A stretch of DNA of 64,000 nt. Source: Pleodorina starrii. Lineage: Eukaryota > Chlorophyta > Chlorophyceae > Chlamydomonadales > Volvocaceae. Positions 29,974 through 39,946 of this stretch are shown here, piece by piece. Position numbers and translations under genes: made by a program. Every line of letters starts with the position of its first letter. Position 1 is the first letter of the stretch. The notes beneath the pieces are model-generated. The model made no database searches. It had not been told where the DNA came from and worked only from the letters and a program-made list of their open reading frames with translations. The stretch covers positions 1,720,501 through 1,784,500 of the forward strand of contig BRXU01000024.1 in NCBI GenBank assembly GCA_030267565.1, written 5' to 3'.

Positions 29974-32900
29974 CTAAACGCTGGGGATGCGGCTGTTCGT
30001 CAGCTCGGACTGCAGGGCCTCCATAGCCCTGAGGTGCCCATCCAACAGGAACACACTCCCTGCACATACCCCCAGCTTCTTCTGGCGCGCGGCCTCAACG
30101 CACAGCGCGGCCTTCCTCAGCCACGTGCCCAGACGGGACTTCTCATACCGCAAGAACCCCACCTCCTCGCGGGAGCGCGTTAGGGCGGCATCGGCTTCGT
30201 GGAAGAGGCGGCCGTGGTGTCGCCGCATGGCTGCTGCGCCACTGGACGGTGTGCACCAGGGCGCCAGCTCCCCCGGAACGTACAGCTGCTTTATTTGCTG
30301 CTCAGTTAACCTCACGACCACTTCTTGCCCATCACCCCCCACGCCCTGCCACACGTACATCTCCTCGAGCATGGATCGGATCTGCGCGCGCTTACGGCGG
30401 GCCCGCGCCTGGCTCCGCTTCGCGTCCTTGTCCGTGGCCCCCGCGAGCTCCCGCTCGGCGTGCGTCTGATGTATCTCCAACACCAGCGTCTCGACGCGCG
30501 CCTGGCACCTAGGGACGGGGTAGTGGGAAGATGGGTCGATTGGTTACTACCATGAGGCGAAGCCGACATGAGCGGGATGAACTTAAGTATACGGCTTCCA
30601 AAAGGGGTAGTGCTTCCTCTCCCCGCGGTCACATGTCATCGCCCCCCCCGCCCTCCCCTGCCGCCTCTGTCCGCTCCTTCGAAGTTGCCGACGACCCCCT
30701 GCCCAGACACCACAGGTGCGCCCAGCCCGCCCCGGCCCATACCTCTGCACCTCTCGCTCCTTGAGACGTTGCACGGCGGCGTCAAACAGTGGGTAGCCAG
30801 GTTTCCACTTGCCACGCTCCAAAGGGCTCATCTCCCGCGCCATCTCCATCTTCGTGAGAGCAGCCCGGAGCTTGGCGACCTGGGCTTCAGTGCTCGCGGC
30901 GGCCAGAGCCACAGCGGAAGCACTGGACACGACGGCCAACGAGGGCGCCTTGCCCTGCAGGGCCCTAAGCTCCATCTCGCGCAGCCGGAGCAACACGTAC
31001 TCCACCTGCGTAAGCGCTAGGTGTAAGTGCCATCCTTACCATCCCTTTCACACCCAACCCATTACTGCCGCCTACCTGCCATGCAGCCTCGTCCGGCTGC
31101 GCAGCGTCCTTGCTGGTCGGCACCACCGACTGCACGTACTCCGCTGCTGCCGCTGGAAGATCCACCACGCCGGCACGTGCAGCAGCGTCGACCACCTTGG
31201 CCACTTCCGCCACACCCTCGTCTGCGTGGCAATGAACACGTCAACGATAACGTCTGAAACCCGAACCCCCTCACTTTAAATTATAACCATTCCTTACTGG
31301 CTAGCTTCACGGTGTCACGGTACTTCATCTCCAGCAGCTTGACCATCTTCTTGAACTTCTTGCGCGACAGGGACCTAAGAACCGCCTCGACAAAGTCCCG
31401 TCTGCGCGCCTGCGTCATGTACCGAACCAGGCCCGCCACGGGCTGCACGAGGGGTACGAGCGGGAGACGACGTGAGAGACCTTCCTCCACAATGCAAAGA
31501 CGACACAGCGATTCAACGTGCATTCGGTAACACACCTTGGTGCCGCTCCAAAGCTGCTCAATTTCCTCGCCGATACGGCGCCCGGCTCCCTTCCTGTACC
31601 GCCCGCTGTTGGTCAGCTGGCACGCGACACCGTGGCCGTTGCCGTGCATCCAGTTGACCATGATCTCCAGCCCGGCAGCCTCGGGGGGCAGCTCGGGGTG
31701 CTTGGCAACATACCGTTGCCAAGTACTGGCGATGCGGCAGCCGAAGTCCATGTACACGTGCTTCAGGTCAGGCCGCTGCTGGATGATGTGACCCAGCATC
31801 AGGAGATAGTAAGCAAACTGCTCTGGTGTGCGCATATCGCAGAAGACGCTGCGCAGCGGGACTGTATGCATACACACAGCACCGCAAACGCCGTGAATGT
31901 CGCATGGCCCACTGGCGGACGGGGCGTCAGGGCGCGCACAGTGGAGCGATGACACACATGGTGCATCCCCATCAAAGGGTGTGCAGTCAAGCGTGGGATC
32001 TCCTATCGTGCTGCGCAAGTCGAGCTTCCCGGCCGAGTGCGCGGAGCTGACGCGCGCGTCAACAGGTCCGAAGTACCGGTCAAGGTGAGCTCGGGAATTT
32101 CCCGAACCAGTCCCGCAGTTCGCATAGTGACCAAGTTTGGTTACGGCGTCCAGCGACACTGCCAGTGGGTAAGCTGGCTGAGGCCCGGGCTCCTCCCCGG
32201 GCGACGTCTCCGGGCCTGAAATAGGGAGTACATGACAGGCATATTGGGGTGTGACAACAACGTCGATCACACTGTCACTAGGCCTCGTGGTCATGGGGAA
32301 CGCAATGTCGTACTTGCCATGATGGATTCGGTGGTGGTTGCTCGGCATTGCAAGCTCGACATTGCCGTGGGGACCCCCGGACAAGGGATCCCCCCGCCGC
32401 CCCGCTGTCGTGTGCCAGTCCGTCTTAGGTTGGTCGGCGGCGACGCGGCCACGCGCTCGCTTTCTTTCTGCTGGAGATAACAGGTAATCCTCAGGTAATA
32501 TTCCAGGTAACTGCGTTGCGTTCCCCTCGCCCCGGGCCCTTCTTATTACCCCCCGCCGGACAAGAATGCGAACTACCCAGCGAGAACCGCGCGCGCACAA
32601 CAAGGTAGCGAACCCGCAGTAGGGGGGGGGCGTTGCCTTGAGACTCCGCTTACAGCCGCGGGCCCTTACTATCCACTACTAGGAGCCTCATTACATTTCT
32701 AGTACCCACGGGGAAGGGCGCCTACCGGGAAATGCGGTCAAAAACGCGAAATACCAATCTTGCAATGTGGCATTTTATAAAGGGGAAGCTGTGTGGTCGT
32801 ACCTTCAGCGGGTTTAGGCAGCGTTGCACAGATGGGGCAGTCCGCGAAAGGCCCCGTGTCCATGCCTTCCACACCGAGCGCTTCGAGGGTGTCCACGCTT

Positions 32901-34004
32901 CCCGACGTCCGCAGGTAAGCGAAGAACGAGCCCAGGAATTGACGGTCATCCACGTGCTCGCCAGTACTCTCTTCCACGTATTCAGCGAAGTCTGCGGAAG
33001 GTGGGGTGCGCGGGTAAATAATGGTGTGAGGATGACATTGGCAGAGTGGGAAGCGCGGGACATCATGGGGTACATTGGGTAGGAGTCTGGGGGGCACGCA
33101 ACAGATCGGCAGGGTGCGCGGGTAAGTGGAGCGAGTCGCGTGAAGGGGGGAACGCAGGTCACACTATACGGAGGGTTGGGTGTGTGAAAAACGCGGAGCG
33201 TTTGATTGAACGACCGAACAGACATCAAGAGTCAAGCATGTTGTTCTTTGTGTCCGGTCTGCTGCGCCGCTCCATGCCTGGTATGTCGTCTGTCGATTAC
33301 CTACCGGTAGCGCTGAGCCCTTCCAACCCGAGCACGTTGTACGCCTCATGTACGTGTAGGTCGTACCAGACATGGGGGTCGACCGGGGAACTCGGGAAGC
33401 ATCCTGCTTCGACTGGGTGGGGTACGTACTGCACTTGGCACATCTGGCAGGTGACCGCAGGTACGTACAACGGCCCAGAGGATAGAAGGCCAATATAACG
33501 GACGGTCGTCGCCAGATCCTGCTTGAACCGTCCATCCAGATTGCCGGGGTGGTGCTGCGGGTCTCCGCAGCTGTGCTGCGTGCGCCAGGTGGAAGTCAGT
33601 CCATCCAGGCGGGTCTGGACTAACCCCAGCAGAGTGGCCGACACGTCGCGCTTAATTTGCGCGGGAATTGCTGCGTTCCGCAAGAGCTGCTTCTGGATCT
33701 CGGGGAACTGGAACCCCCACGCCGCCTCCTGCCTTTCCTGCCTTTCGGCCCAAGTGCGAGTATCCGGCGTGCGGTACGGACGCGGGCCCGTCGGATGGTC
33801 TGGCGGGAGATCTGTGTCCTGGTCTACAACTACGTCCTCGACGGGATAGTTTACTTTCAGGCGCTTTGTCGCAGTCCGGGGCACCAACTGGCCAGGTCTA
33901 GGCTGTCGTCGAGCTGAAATTGGTGTGGAATGGCCAGGGCAGCAAGACACACCGATAGAGATCTTGTTTGGAAGCCGCCGAAGTTTCTTCTCGCTCTCGG
34001 CCAT
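29974..34004 (-). CDS. KDZ-family transposase, six exons, 916 residues
   Basis: This is the DDE (RNase H-fold) transposase that cuts and reinserts the element at its inverted repeats. The exons are 34,004-33,305, 32,991-32,803, 32,215-31,298, 31,221-31,076, 31,005-30,743 and 30,508-29,974. All junction phases agree and the sum is 917 codons including the stop. The N-terminal half has a CxC-type zinc-binding region (HSCGDPQHH; VTCQMCQVQY; then GCFPSSPVDPHVWYD, the usual phrase of KDZ proteins) and CPICATLP at about residue 286. Catalytic candidates are Asp in AVSLDAVTK (about 319), Asp in HVYMDFGCR (about 453) and Glu in RIGEEIEQLW (about 513). HGNGHGVACQL and GRYRKGAG sit between the last two, as is typical of the family. 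The C-terminal third is Lys/Arg/Glu-rich helical sequence. The start is the first ATG in the open frame (MAESEKKLRRLP). Confidence 0.88.
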
Positions 34005-34142
34005 ATTAAAGAGTAAATTGGACAAGCATAGCGGTCTGTGTGTCGTTAGAGGACACGAATAGTGGTCCGAAACGTGACCTTCTATATGCAGAAGTTTGCA
34101 ACTTATTTACGACAATACATGTATCCCTGTGTAATTGGTGTA

Positions 34143-34296
34143 AATAGAATACCGAATGCTGATTACTGTTGTATAAAATGTGCTTCCGTGTTCGCCGTAA
34201 TTCTGGTCAAAGTGTGGTCGTATGCCGTTAAAATCTGTATCCTGCCACAATCATCATACCGTTTATATCGGCACTTCTTACCGGGTGACCTTGCTG
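34143..34296 (-). repeat. right terminal inverted repeat of the KDZ element
   Basis: It is the reverse complement of the left end and runs from a region ending tttaca to the terminal CAGC (GCTG on the plus strand). The neighbouring GGCAGTT at 34,297-34,303 repeats the 7 bp just before the left end. Confidence 0.8.
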
Positions 34297-34361
34297 GGCA
34301 GTTGGGGGCATTGACGTCAAGAAGGAGGTCGAATCAATATATTACAGTACATGGAATCAAG

Positions 34362-34612
34362 GTGGGGCGCGCCAGGCACGTTTCGCCGTCGAGTCGTGAA
34401 GGGCGGGGGGGCGAGCCAGCCACGCCTCGCTGTCAAGTCGTCAAGTCAGTCATTTATGAAAGGGGGGGCGTCGGGGCGAGCCAGCCACGTTTCACCGTGA
34501 AGTCAATCAATTAGTAAAGGGCGGGGGTGGGGGGGGGGCTCGAGCCAGGCACTTTTCGCCGTAAAGACGTCAAGTCAATCAATTAGTAAAGGGCGGCAGG
34601 CGAGGGGGATAA
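34362..34612 (+). repeat. tandem repeat family F, about four copies
   Basis: The copies share gagccagccacgtttcgccg, then aagtcaatcaattagtaaag and ggcgggg, with a spacing of 60-75 bases. Two to three further copies lie at 35,272-35,505, beyond an unrelated 660-bp segment. Confidence 0.75.
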
Positions 34613-35271
34613 AAAGATAATATCGCAGCGGAGAAGGAGACGGCGTTAGCGAACGAACCCAGAACCCAGCAATACTTACCAAACATACCTGTAACCTTAC
34701 CGAGCTGAAAAGCGCAGCGACCGCGTCGCCGCCAGTCCAACCCAGACGGACGAGTACGCGCGACAGCACAAGAACGGCACGAGCGCCCGGACAAAAAACC
34801 CGACAAATGGTAGACTCACCTGCGCTCAATGGAGGAAACGAATCGGAAAGGAAAGGGCGTGAGTAACGGCAATGGGCAGCGGTAATGTCAGCGAAGGAAG
34901 GAGCGAACAGGCAGGCAAGCAAGGCAAGACACACATAAACCAACGAATGAGCTGGGGCGGCGACGCGGTGCAAAAGAGGTCGGGAAGGGAGAGCGGGGCA
35001 GAGAAGAAAGGGATACGGGAGGGCAGAATGTACGACGGCAGGTGGCGAAATGCAGAAAAGAAAGGACAAAAGAAAAGAGAACGGCAAGGAGAATGGCGGA
35101 GGGGAAAGAGAACAGGAGAAGGAAGGCGGAGGGATGGAATGCGGGGCAGGGGAGAAGGGCGAAGGGGCATGAGGGCAGGGGCGAGGGCGAGGAAGGGGAG
35201 GAAGGACGGCAGGACGGAAAGGGCAGAGGCGGCGGCGGCGGCCCCGGCGGCGGCGGCGGCGGCGGCGGAAA
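34613..35271 (+). other. purine-rich tract flanked by family F repeats
   Basis: From about 34,840 to 35,290 the plus strand is almost all A and G, ending in a CGG-rich patch (35,228-35,272). The complementary strand therefore shows a long open frame of Pro, Ser, Leu and Arg that I regard as an artefact. At 34,665-34,700 the minus strand carries ttacaggtatgtttggtaag, which resembles overlapping splice signals but has no supporting frame. Confidence 0.5.
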
Positions 35272-35505
35272 GGGCGGCAGGCGGGTGGGGCGCCAGCCAG
35301 CCACGTTTCGTCGTCACTTCGTGAAACCAATCAATTCGTAAAGGGCGGCAGGAGGGGGGGGCCGAGCCAGCCACGCTTCGCTTGATTGACTTGACGGGTT
35401 GACGGCTTTGGTGACCTGGCGTACCCTCCTGCCCTTGACTAGATTGATTGATTTGACGGGTTGACGGCTTTGGTAACATGGGGCCATTCCCCGAGTAGCT
35501 GGAAA
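35272..35505 (+). repeat. family F repeats, second cluster
   Basis: The phrase agccagccacgtttcgtcgt with aatcaattcgtaaagggcgg is followed by two copies of gattgacttgacgggttgac / ttgacgggttgacggctttg. It matches the cluster at 34.4-34.6 kb. Confidence 0.7.
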
Positions 35506-36244
35506 ATGACACACCCTTTTGACATCCGAGTCGCTTTACGGAACTTCACGGACGCGGTTGAGCCAGATCAAAAGAATAAATTGACGTTGATGTCAAGTTG
35601 ACGCTTTGATTGACGCAGAAACAGGCACGGTAATATGACATCAAGATGGCCGCTGCCACTCAGTGAATAGTGGGGTGGTCGCATGGGCAGGAGACGGGTG
35701 TGGGTCACAGGCAACCTTCGCGGTGCATATGGCCAGCAGAGGTAATTTCTGGGCTCGCGTGTTTAGCAAACACAATTCGGGAGTAGCACGGAGTCCGGGA
35801 GTGTCGTAACCGTCGCACCCGACGCCAGGCGGTAACGCCAAGCATTCATACGCGCCGTTAGCCATGACTCTGTGCGGTGGCAATGGAACACGGCTGCAAC
35901 ATACCGTAATCAAGGGCGCCCCCAACACCTGTGCATGCATCCACGCGCGCCTCCCCAAGCGGACTGAACCTCATGTGCTCATGTGCTCCCCGTAACCGAC
36001 GGCCATGTATTTGCAGCGCAGCGTAAGCTGCGAACATACGGCTGTAGGCAATGGCAACCTGTGATGCGTGGCGAGGCCTGCCTTTTGGACGGCCGAAGGT
36101 GTAAGGAATAAATTTGGCGGAAGGAACGAGATTGTACGGACCGAAGTGAAACCATTCCTTTTTTTTCCAGGTCCTAAAACCCGATATATTCCTTTCAAGG
36201 AATCCAGTCCTTAAAAAACAGTCTATTCCGATAAAAACACTGTC
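35506..36244. other. no recognisable gene
   Basis: Frames on the minus strand (36,274-35,858 and 35,958-35,641) are open but show no motif. The sequence is less GC-rich than its surroundings. Confidence 0.35.
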
Positions 36245-36779
36245 CGGGACCCGGTCCGGGGCGGTCCCTTCCACGGATTCCCACTGCCCTTGTCCGACCC
36301 CTCAGGCGCCTACCCGCCCATCACCTTGCGGGTGGAGTTGGTCGGCACCAAGACCTCCAAGGGCCGCCGCGCGCTCCCCAAGACGTTGACGGTGGACTCA
36401 GAGCCCAAGCACTGCTTCGTCCGCACCCTGGCCCTGTTCTGGTCTCAGTCCCGCGCCCCCGACGCGCCACCCGGATCTGCCATCACCGACTACTTCTTCC
36501 GGCCGCTGGACCCAAGCCACCAGCGGTTCGAGGAGCGACTCCTCAGCAGCCAGGCCCTCTATGCGGGTCCGCAAGCACCTGCAGGATTCGGGCCTGCACC
36601 ACGGGGAGACGCCGCACGGCTTCCGCCGCGGTGCCATCCAGGCGCTCGCGGCGACTGGCGCCACGGACCAGGAACTGCACGAGTTCGCCCAGATCCAAAG
36701 CAAGCCCACCCTGGAGCTCTACACGGACACAACCCGCCGCACTCGGGCCCCCGCCCGGGGCCCCGCGCCGCCCACTTAG
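36245..36779 (+). pseudogene. tyrosine recombinase, C-terminal fragment, frameshifted
   Basis: The first frame reads LRVELVGTKTSKGRRALPKT and ends SHQRFEERLLSSQAL. After a +1 shift near 36,560 the second frame reads VRKHLQDSGLHHGETPHGF followed by RRGAIQALAATGATDQELHE and LELYTDTTRR. The HGFRRG (HxxR) box and the Tyr of LELYTDTTR fit the catalytic end of the tyrosine recombinases of Crypton and DIRS/PAT-type elements. No N-terminal recombinase domain is seen and the gene is broken. Confidence 0.6.
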
Positions 36780-36785
36780 CCTGCC

Positions 36786-36985
36786 AGCACCGGTAGGATT
36801 CTGACCTGCACCATGGGCAGACACCGCACGGCTGCCACCGTGGCGCCTCCAGGCGCCCACCGCGACCAGCCCCGTGCCCGTAACTGTGCGCGCCCAACCT
36901 GGACGCTACCCGGACACATTTCGCAGTATCCGGGCCCCGCCCGGGGCTCCGTGCCGCACCCCTTAGGGGCTGCGCCTACCCTCCC
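36786..36985 (+). repeat. diverged second copy of the recombinase HxxR segment
   Basis: The bases ggattctgacctgcaccatg and agacaccgcacggct line up with 36,585-36,640 of the recombinase, and cgggccccgcccggggc lines up with its end. It is a tandem duplicate about 210 bp downstream, with no remaining frame. A (GGGT)n run follows at about 37,000. Confidence 0.55.
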
Positions 36986-37212
36986 CCCAACTGACCCTGG
37001 GTGGGTGGGTGGGTGTTTTTCAATTGCCCGCCAAAGGCACTCGCCTGACCGGCTGGCCCATTATCTGCGTATACTGCGCGCCGATAATAATGCAAAATAT
37101 GTCCGCAAGCAGCGAGCCCATTCTAAACCTCCGAGTTCCTGTTCCGCCTGGGATTCAGTCTGTCGTACCGTACGACCGGCCCTGACCGGCCGAGCATTTA
37201 AACATGGCGTAA

Positions 37213-37312
37213 TCACCGACGCGCAGTCACAACCAGTCAACGGATGCGAGGCAAGCTAAACCTGTGCGTGTGCCGCGCATCCGTTGACTGGTTGTGACTT
37301 TGCGTCGGTGAC
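37213..37312. repeat. inverted repeat, 36-bp arms with a 27-bp centre
   Basis: The left arm (37,213-37,248) starts tcaccgacgcgcagtcacaa. The right arm (37,277-37,312) reversed starts tcaccgacgcaaagtcacaa. They match at 34 of 36 positions. It lies between the recombinase remnant and the gag-protease remnant. Confidence 0.85.
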
Positions 37313-37443
37313 GCACTCGTGCGCATTGTGAGCAATGCCGGTTCGCCGACTTTGTTCGGCACGGCTTCGTTCGGTGACGGTACGTTTGCTCCGTGTAAGC
37401 AGACTTCTCCGTTGGTTGAGGCTATATATGTCGGGACGCTGCG

Positions 37444-38232
37444 GTGTTCGCTTTAGCTGCGTCGGGCTCTCGTCGCTCGTGTAACGCCAAGACGAATTCG
37501 AGTGTTCCATCCGTTTCCGCGCCTTCACCAGCATTGCGCTCCGTCCGCACTTCCGAGTTTGAGCAACTTCAGCGTTTGACTGGTCGCTACTTAACGTGGG
37601 GTGCGTTCGCTCCTTCCAGTGGCCAGTGGCTGTGTGCGCTGAGTTCAGCTCTTCCGTCCACAGCTGTCCACAGCTTTCTGTCAGCCAACTGTGCTGGTCA
37701 TCGCGTTTGGGTGCATCCGCCTCCTGCACGCGCACATGAGTATCTGTCGCATTATTTGCAGTGCAAGGGCGTTGCGCCTTCATCGACCTCAGGTGGTTTT
37801 CTGTTACCCAAGTGGGCAACCGACCGATGCCGTACGCAGCTGTCCGACATGGTTAAGCTCCACGAGTACCATGCAGGGTACCACCTTTTGAGTGTCGCTT
37901 TGCCCCGAGGGAAGAAGCTCGTCTCCGGTTTGCCTTGCCCTGTCGAGTTATGGTTTGATGCCCCTTCTGCAGGTGACTCGAGGGTCCGGTTCGCAATGCA
38001 TTTCCGCGGTTAGGTCTGTCAGTCAGACGCCTCCATCCTCATCGACACAGGTAGCCAAGCGTCTGCGATGCTTAGTGCGGGCTCCGCGCGCCGTGTGGGC
38101 CTGGTGGTTTCGGCGCCCTCGACTGATCAGCTTTCCCATACCGTTACGTTGGGGGATGGGCGCATTGCGTCTAGCGTGGGTTTTGCCTCGCAATTGCACG
38201 CTACCTCTGGGCGTGCGGGCGCTCCACCTTGA
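37444..38232 (+). pseudogene. retroelement gag-protease remnant with an in-frame TAG
   Basis: The frame is open from 37,444 to a TAG at 38,011, then open again in the same frame to TGA at 38,230. Before the TAG it reads VKLHEYHAGYHLLSVALPRG and ends DSRVRFAMHFRG. After it, SDASILIDTGSQASAML and LSHTVTLGDGRIASSVGFA follow. LIDTGSQAS is the Asp-Thr-Gly active site of a retropepsin, and V-T-L-G-D-G is the usual second strand of that fold. No reverse transcriptase follows. The TAG could be a simple CAG-to-TAG mutation or a gag-pol readthrough codon. Confidence 0.6.
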
Positions 38233-38704
38233 CAATTTATGGGCGCCCGGACAAAGTATGACGGAAAGGGGCGAACGGCGACTGACGAAACTGTGCGTTG
38301 CATCTTGTGGCGGGTGCTTGTCCTCTTTGTGTCCCGGGGTGGTGAGCGGATAGAGTGCCGTCCGTACCAACTGTCCGACACATGACTACCCCGCGTTGAT
38401 TCGCCCATCAAATTATTTATGCATACAATGTATGCAACAATTCTAAAGTGTTTTCACCTGCAACTCTGCAGCTGTCCGGTCGTACGACCAATCCGTGCAC
38501 TGAACTTTCCAAAAGCTCATGCACGTTTTTTCGTGATTTAGAGACATTGTGTCCGACCTTCGAACAAACCTGCCTGCTTGAAAAGTAGAAGGGGTGGAAG
38601 GGTTCTCTCATCCGAGCGTGTTTCTCGCTTTTGGAATAGGAGGATTGGTATTACTTTGCTCTGGCCAAGTACTGTTTCGATCTCGCCGTAACGTAAACTT
38701 TTAG
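38233..38704. other. no recognisable gene
   Basis: This is AT-richer sequence after the retroelement remnant. The exon that should precede the one at 38,705 (ending in phase 2) was not found. Confidence 0.4.
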
Positions 38705-39642
38705 GAGCAGCGTTACGGTGCGGTTCGGCACCGACCGGATGTCGGAAGTCGGCGAGTTACGCCATGAGATTGTTGAGGAGGAAGGCACCGGTCTACCAGT
38801 GCTGCATGTGTACCTTCCGGAAGGCTTGGCGTTCAGGTAGGAGAGGGCTGAAAGATCTTGCCGGAGATCTCTTTTCGCCCTACCCACAGCGGCGCCCTTT
38901 TAAGCCATATTTCAATGTAAACTTTCGTTTGTTGCAATGTTCTCCTTACGGTTCGAGATCTCTGCTCACCGCTTGTCGCCACCCCGTGCACGGTCCACAG
39001 CGATGTGGCTGTGACCACAGGCAGCAGCCCTGACGTGGCTGAAGTCTTCATCGAGCTCATTGCTACGGAGAGGATTATTGGCCTGATCGCGTTGCCAGGT
39101 GTGTCCTGATTCCAGCAACAGGGCATGTGTAGTCGCAAAACAAGGCAAGCCTGTGCTGACGAGCTCGCAACACATTTTCACATTATGGTGATGCTTCTGA
39201 CGGTTGTGGTGATGATATCTGGCTTTGGGTGGATGATAGAATAAAGTAAGCGCGTGGGCGACAGTGTTTCAGGGTTCTGTCAACAGCCCGGACACGTGCA
39301 CTGAGCCCCTTTCTGTGATGAGATACGCGCATGTCGCACGCGGCGGACGGCCAGCAGCAGCGCGTTGTAGGGTGCAACAAGTACTGCACGCTACTGCCAG
39401 TTCAGAGTTTGCCCGTGATGGCCCCTCGACCCTCAAAGCCACCGCTGCTTCGTGGAGCGGGCACAATGACGTCACCGTTCAATCGGACGGCCTGCTACAC
39501 GCTGCAACTCACAGGTTACGCTATCGCCCAGGATGACTCCGTTGCCAAGTTTAACAAGAAACACCGGCGCTATGCGATGAGGTGTGCCGGCCATCTGCGC
39601 AGGGCCCTTGCAATGTCGGTGCAGCTGTCCCGGCCTTTATGA
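38705..39642 (+). CDS. unrecognised gene, last three exons
   Basis: The exons are 38,705-38,836, 39,001-39,098 and 39,515-39,642. The junction phases agree (2 to 2, then 1 to 1), and the stop is TGA. The joined peptide reads SSVTVRFGTDRMSEVGELRH and EEGTGLPVLHVYLPEGLAFS, then DVAVTTGSSPDVAEVFIELI and ALPGYAIAQDDSVAKFNKKH, ending in a basic tail. This has the texture of a folded domain, but I do not recognise the family. Exon 38,705 starts in phase 2, so earlier exons must exist; upstream lies a retroelement remnant that may separate or destroy them. No TGTAA signal is visible before the PP2C gene 300 bases further on. Confidence 0.5.
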
Positions 39643-39946
39643 CTGTTGCCAGAGCCTCAATATGTGGATGAGTGGGTCACGGAAGGGCTTGCACGAATTG
39701 GGCTTGTGGGCTGGCGGGTGCAGCGGATGGCAAAAATAAATGAGGTGCATCCGGGCTAGTTTTAAGGGCCCAGGTCAGATGGATAGCGTACTGGCACGAC
39801 TCTGCTGCGCAGGTGCAGTCCTGTCGACAGTCCTATCTGAACCCCCCCATTTTTGATGTCTACTACATGCCTGCAGGTTATCGCAAGTTGCGTCTGAGGT
39901 GGCCTCGGTGGTGCAGCCGCCAGCTGCTGTTGGAGTGGAGGGAACA

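Larger units (their letters stand above)
23279..34296 (-). mobile_element. autonomous KDZ-superfamily DNA transposon (Kyakuja-Dileera-Zisupton type), 11,018 bp
   Basis: Both ends carry related inverted repeats. The left end starts CAGCTAGGTCACCCGGTAAG; the reverse complement of the right end starts CAGCAAGGTCACCCGGTAAG. Similarity continues with small indels for roughly 160 bp and includes a run of about 50 identical bases around the phrase accacactttgaccagaatt. The 7-bp direct repeat GGCAGTT touches both termini (23,272-23,278 and 34,297-34,303), as expected of a target-site duplication. The minus-strand transposase begins about 290 bp from the right end, and an accessory gene begins about 310 bp from the left end on the plus strand. 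Transposase exons are fully open, so the copy looks recent and possibly active. Confidence 0.85.

Noticed and set aside
31281..32603. A single 440-residue protein from one unspliced frame
   Set aside because: Its first 130 residues are intron sequence. The acceptor at 32,216 and donor at 31,297 are needed to join the transposase exons in phase.
34575..35330. Minus-strand 251-residue frame rich in Pro, Ser, Leu, Arg
   Set aside because: It is produced by a purine-rich tract on the other strand, which cannot form stop codons. No domain or start context supports it.
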